Origin: UMGS1696 sp964621755
GTDB taxonomy: Bacteria; Bacillota; Clostridia; Oscillospirales; CAG-272
Length of the DNA: 62,784 nucleotides
NCBI GenBank assembly: GCA_964621755.1
Contig: CAZUPI010000015.1
Coordinates: 1-62,784, forward strand
Direction: 5' to 3'
The notes under the pieces: generated by a model
The model's input: the letters and a program-made list of their open reading frames with translations, nothing else
The model's database searches: none
Told to the model about the DNA's origin: nothing
Made by a program: the position numbers and the translations under genes
Shown: piece after piece, positions 61,717-62,784 of the stretch
Numbering within the stretch: the stretch's first letter is position 1
How the letters are laid out: each line of letters begins with the position of its first letter

Positions 61717-62784
61717 TCAGAACTGGAAGTAGATGAAGGATTTATTGTCGTATGCACCGAAGATGACGATAATAAACAAAAGGAGAGCATAAGAAGCAAG
61801 TCTGACAACCTGTGCTGTCTTTGTGCCGCTGACATACCACGAGGAAACCTTCTGTGATTTGGTAATCGCCTCTATAGCAACCAAAAGGATTGTAGTGCCA
61901 ACCGCGATGTAGTTGCGAAGCTCGGCGATATGCGGGAATTCGACGACAGTCTTCGAGAACATATGACCGAAGATATAGAAAACATCGGAAAAGCTGTCCG
62001 CACGGAAGAAAATCCACGTTACAGAGATAAGACAGAAGGTGATGAGCATGGAAATTCCCGCAGACAGAACTGGAATCTTGTTCATATGCAGAATTTCCTT
62101 GACCTTTTCACGAATCGGCTTCAGCAGGCGGGAAAGGATAATATAGACACCGTTGATAAGACCCCAGCAGGCGAACGTGAAAGCCGCACCGTGCCAGATA
62201 CCGGATACTGCGAAGGTAACGAGTTGGTTGAAACACCAGCGCGGAAGACTTACGCGGTTTCCACCGAGCGGTATGTAAATATAATCTCTGAACCATGTGG
62301 AGAGCGAGATGTGCCATCTGCGCCAGAATTCCGGCGTAGACTTGGAGAAATACGGGGTGTCGAAGTTTTTCATGAGGCGAATATCCATGACGCGCGCCGC
62401 ACCGATTGCGATATCGGAGTATCCGGAAAAGTCGCAGTAAATCTGCACAGTGAAGCATAGGATACCGATAATCAATCCGAAGCCCGAGTAGGAATGGACG
62501 TCACCGAACACCGCATCGGCAAACATAGCAAGGTTGTCGGCAACAACCACCTTTTTAAACATTCCCCATAGCATCATTCTGCCGCCAGCGGAGAGGTTTT
62601 CATATTTCAGATAATGCTCTGCCTTCAGCTGAGAAAAGAGGTTTGCGCTTCGTTCGATAGGACCTGCCACGAGCTGTGGGAAGTACATCAAGAACAGTGC
62701 AAAGTCGATAAAGCTGCGTTCTGCCTTTTCACGTCCAAGATATACGTCAATGAGATATCCCATGCTTTGGAAAGTGTGAAACGA
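61717..62784 (-). CDS. MBOAT-family membrane O-acyltransferase (5' end outside window)
   Basis: The frame is open to the right edge (SFHTFQSMGYLIDVYLG at the cut), so about the first 100-120 residues are missing. The visible 355 residues include LVAGPIERSANLF, YCDFSGYSDIAIGAARVM, FWRRWHISLSTWFRDYIYIP with LGGNRVSLPR, and VSGIWHGAAFTFACWG with the catalytic His. Same type as the gene at 24928-26334 but clearly diverged. Forms a pair with the SGNH gene downstream. Confidence 0.93.
   Translation of the reverse strand, partial: SFHTFQSMGYLIDVYLGREKAERSFIDFALFLMYFPQLVAGPIERSANLFSQLKAEHYLKYENLSAGGRMMLWGMFKKVVVADNLAMFADAVFGDVHSYSGFGLIIGILCFTVQIYCDFSGYSDIAIGAARVMDIRLMKNFDTPYFSKSTPEFWRRWHISLSTWFRDYIYIPLGGNRVSLPRWCFNQLVTFAVSGIWHGAAFTFACWGLINGVYIILSRLLKPIREKVKEILHMNKIPVLSAGISMLITFCLISVTWIFFRADSFSDVFYIFGHMFSKTVVEFPHIAELRNYIAVGTTILLVAIEAITKSQKVSSWYVSGTKTAQVVRLASYALLLFIIVIFGAYDNKSFIYFQF

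Noticed and set aside
1..62784. CRISPR arrays, tRNA or rRNA genes
   Set aside because: No regularly spaced direct repeats and no tRNA T-loop or acceptor patterns were noticed on either strand; a covariance scan would be needed to exclude a tRNA fully.

Overview
The window looks like a chromosomal segment of an anaerobic, fermentative member of the Clostridia (Oscillospirales/Ruminococcaceae type). This is inferred from the clostridial glg operon with a GlgD subunit, GTP-type PEP carboxykinase, [FeFe]-hydrogenases of the group B and sensory (PAS) types, Rex, a CotH-family protein, DUF951, a CD3324-family protein, and consistently Firmicute-like promoters (TTGACA-like/17/TATAAT). No rRNA, tRNA or CRISPR array was seen.

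Layout. 1-2000: a degenerate accessory strip with the end of an IS3-type transposase, gene remnants, a small lipoprotein and a multiply frameshifted C39-like peptidase. 2107-12663 (minus): glycogen operon glgB-glgC-glgD-glgA-glgP-amylase from one strong promoter. 12988-15088 (minus): Mpg glycosylase, two small enzymes and an SOS-autoregulated lexA. 15409-20644 (plus): pckG, a DUF362 ferredoxin-like protein, ispE and an Eis-like acetyltransferase. 20683-28774 (minus): DUF5662, a TIM-barrel isomerase, a RadC-like protein, a DHHW/MBOAT envelope-acetylation pair and an FAD oxidoreductase. 28974-35795 (plus): HAD phosphatase, methyltransferase, esterase, azlCD, and two surface proteins (CotH-type and discoidin/InlB-repeat type).

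36104-42473 (plus) is a complete phosphate regulon, pstSCAB-phoU-phoP-phoR, behind a PhoP-box-like direct repeat. Its PstS is circularly permuted. 42599-48994 (minus) is a redox module: rex, a phosphotransferase, two thioredoxin-like ferredoxins, a sensory PAS [FeFe]-hydrogenase, a SpoIIE-like phosphatase and a group B [FeFe]-hydrogenase. Four of these genes carry a frameshift or in-frame stop, so the locus is either decaying or hit by base errors.

49250-54617 (plus): DUF951, YfhO, ruvA, ruvB and a NUDIX hydrolase. 54827-56883: an ECF-like sigma factor with a long C-terminal extension and an orphan protein. 56941-58651 (minus): NUDIX remnant and a GH5 glycosidase. 58800-60252 (plus): a folded leader RNA with a tiny ORF, a CD3324-family regulator and an aldo/keto reductase. 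60314-62784 (minus): a second SGNH/MBOAT pair that runs off the window.

Together the genes describe carbon storage and gluconeogenesis, phosphate sensing, redox and hydrogen sensing, SOS repair, and cell-envelope decoration. A family of G/C-framed palindromes with an A/T-rich core sits in many intergenic gaps. The most unusual items are the permuted PstS, the damaged hydrogenase locus and the structured leader before the CD3324 gene.
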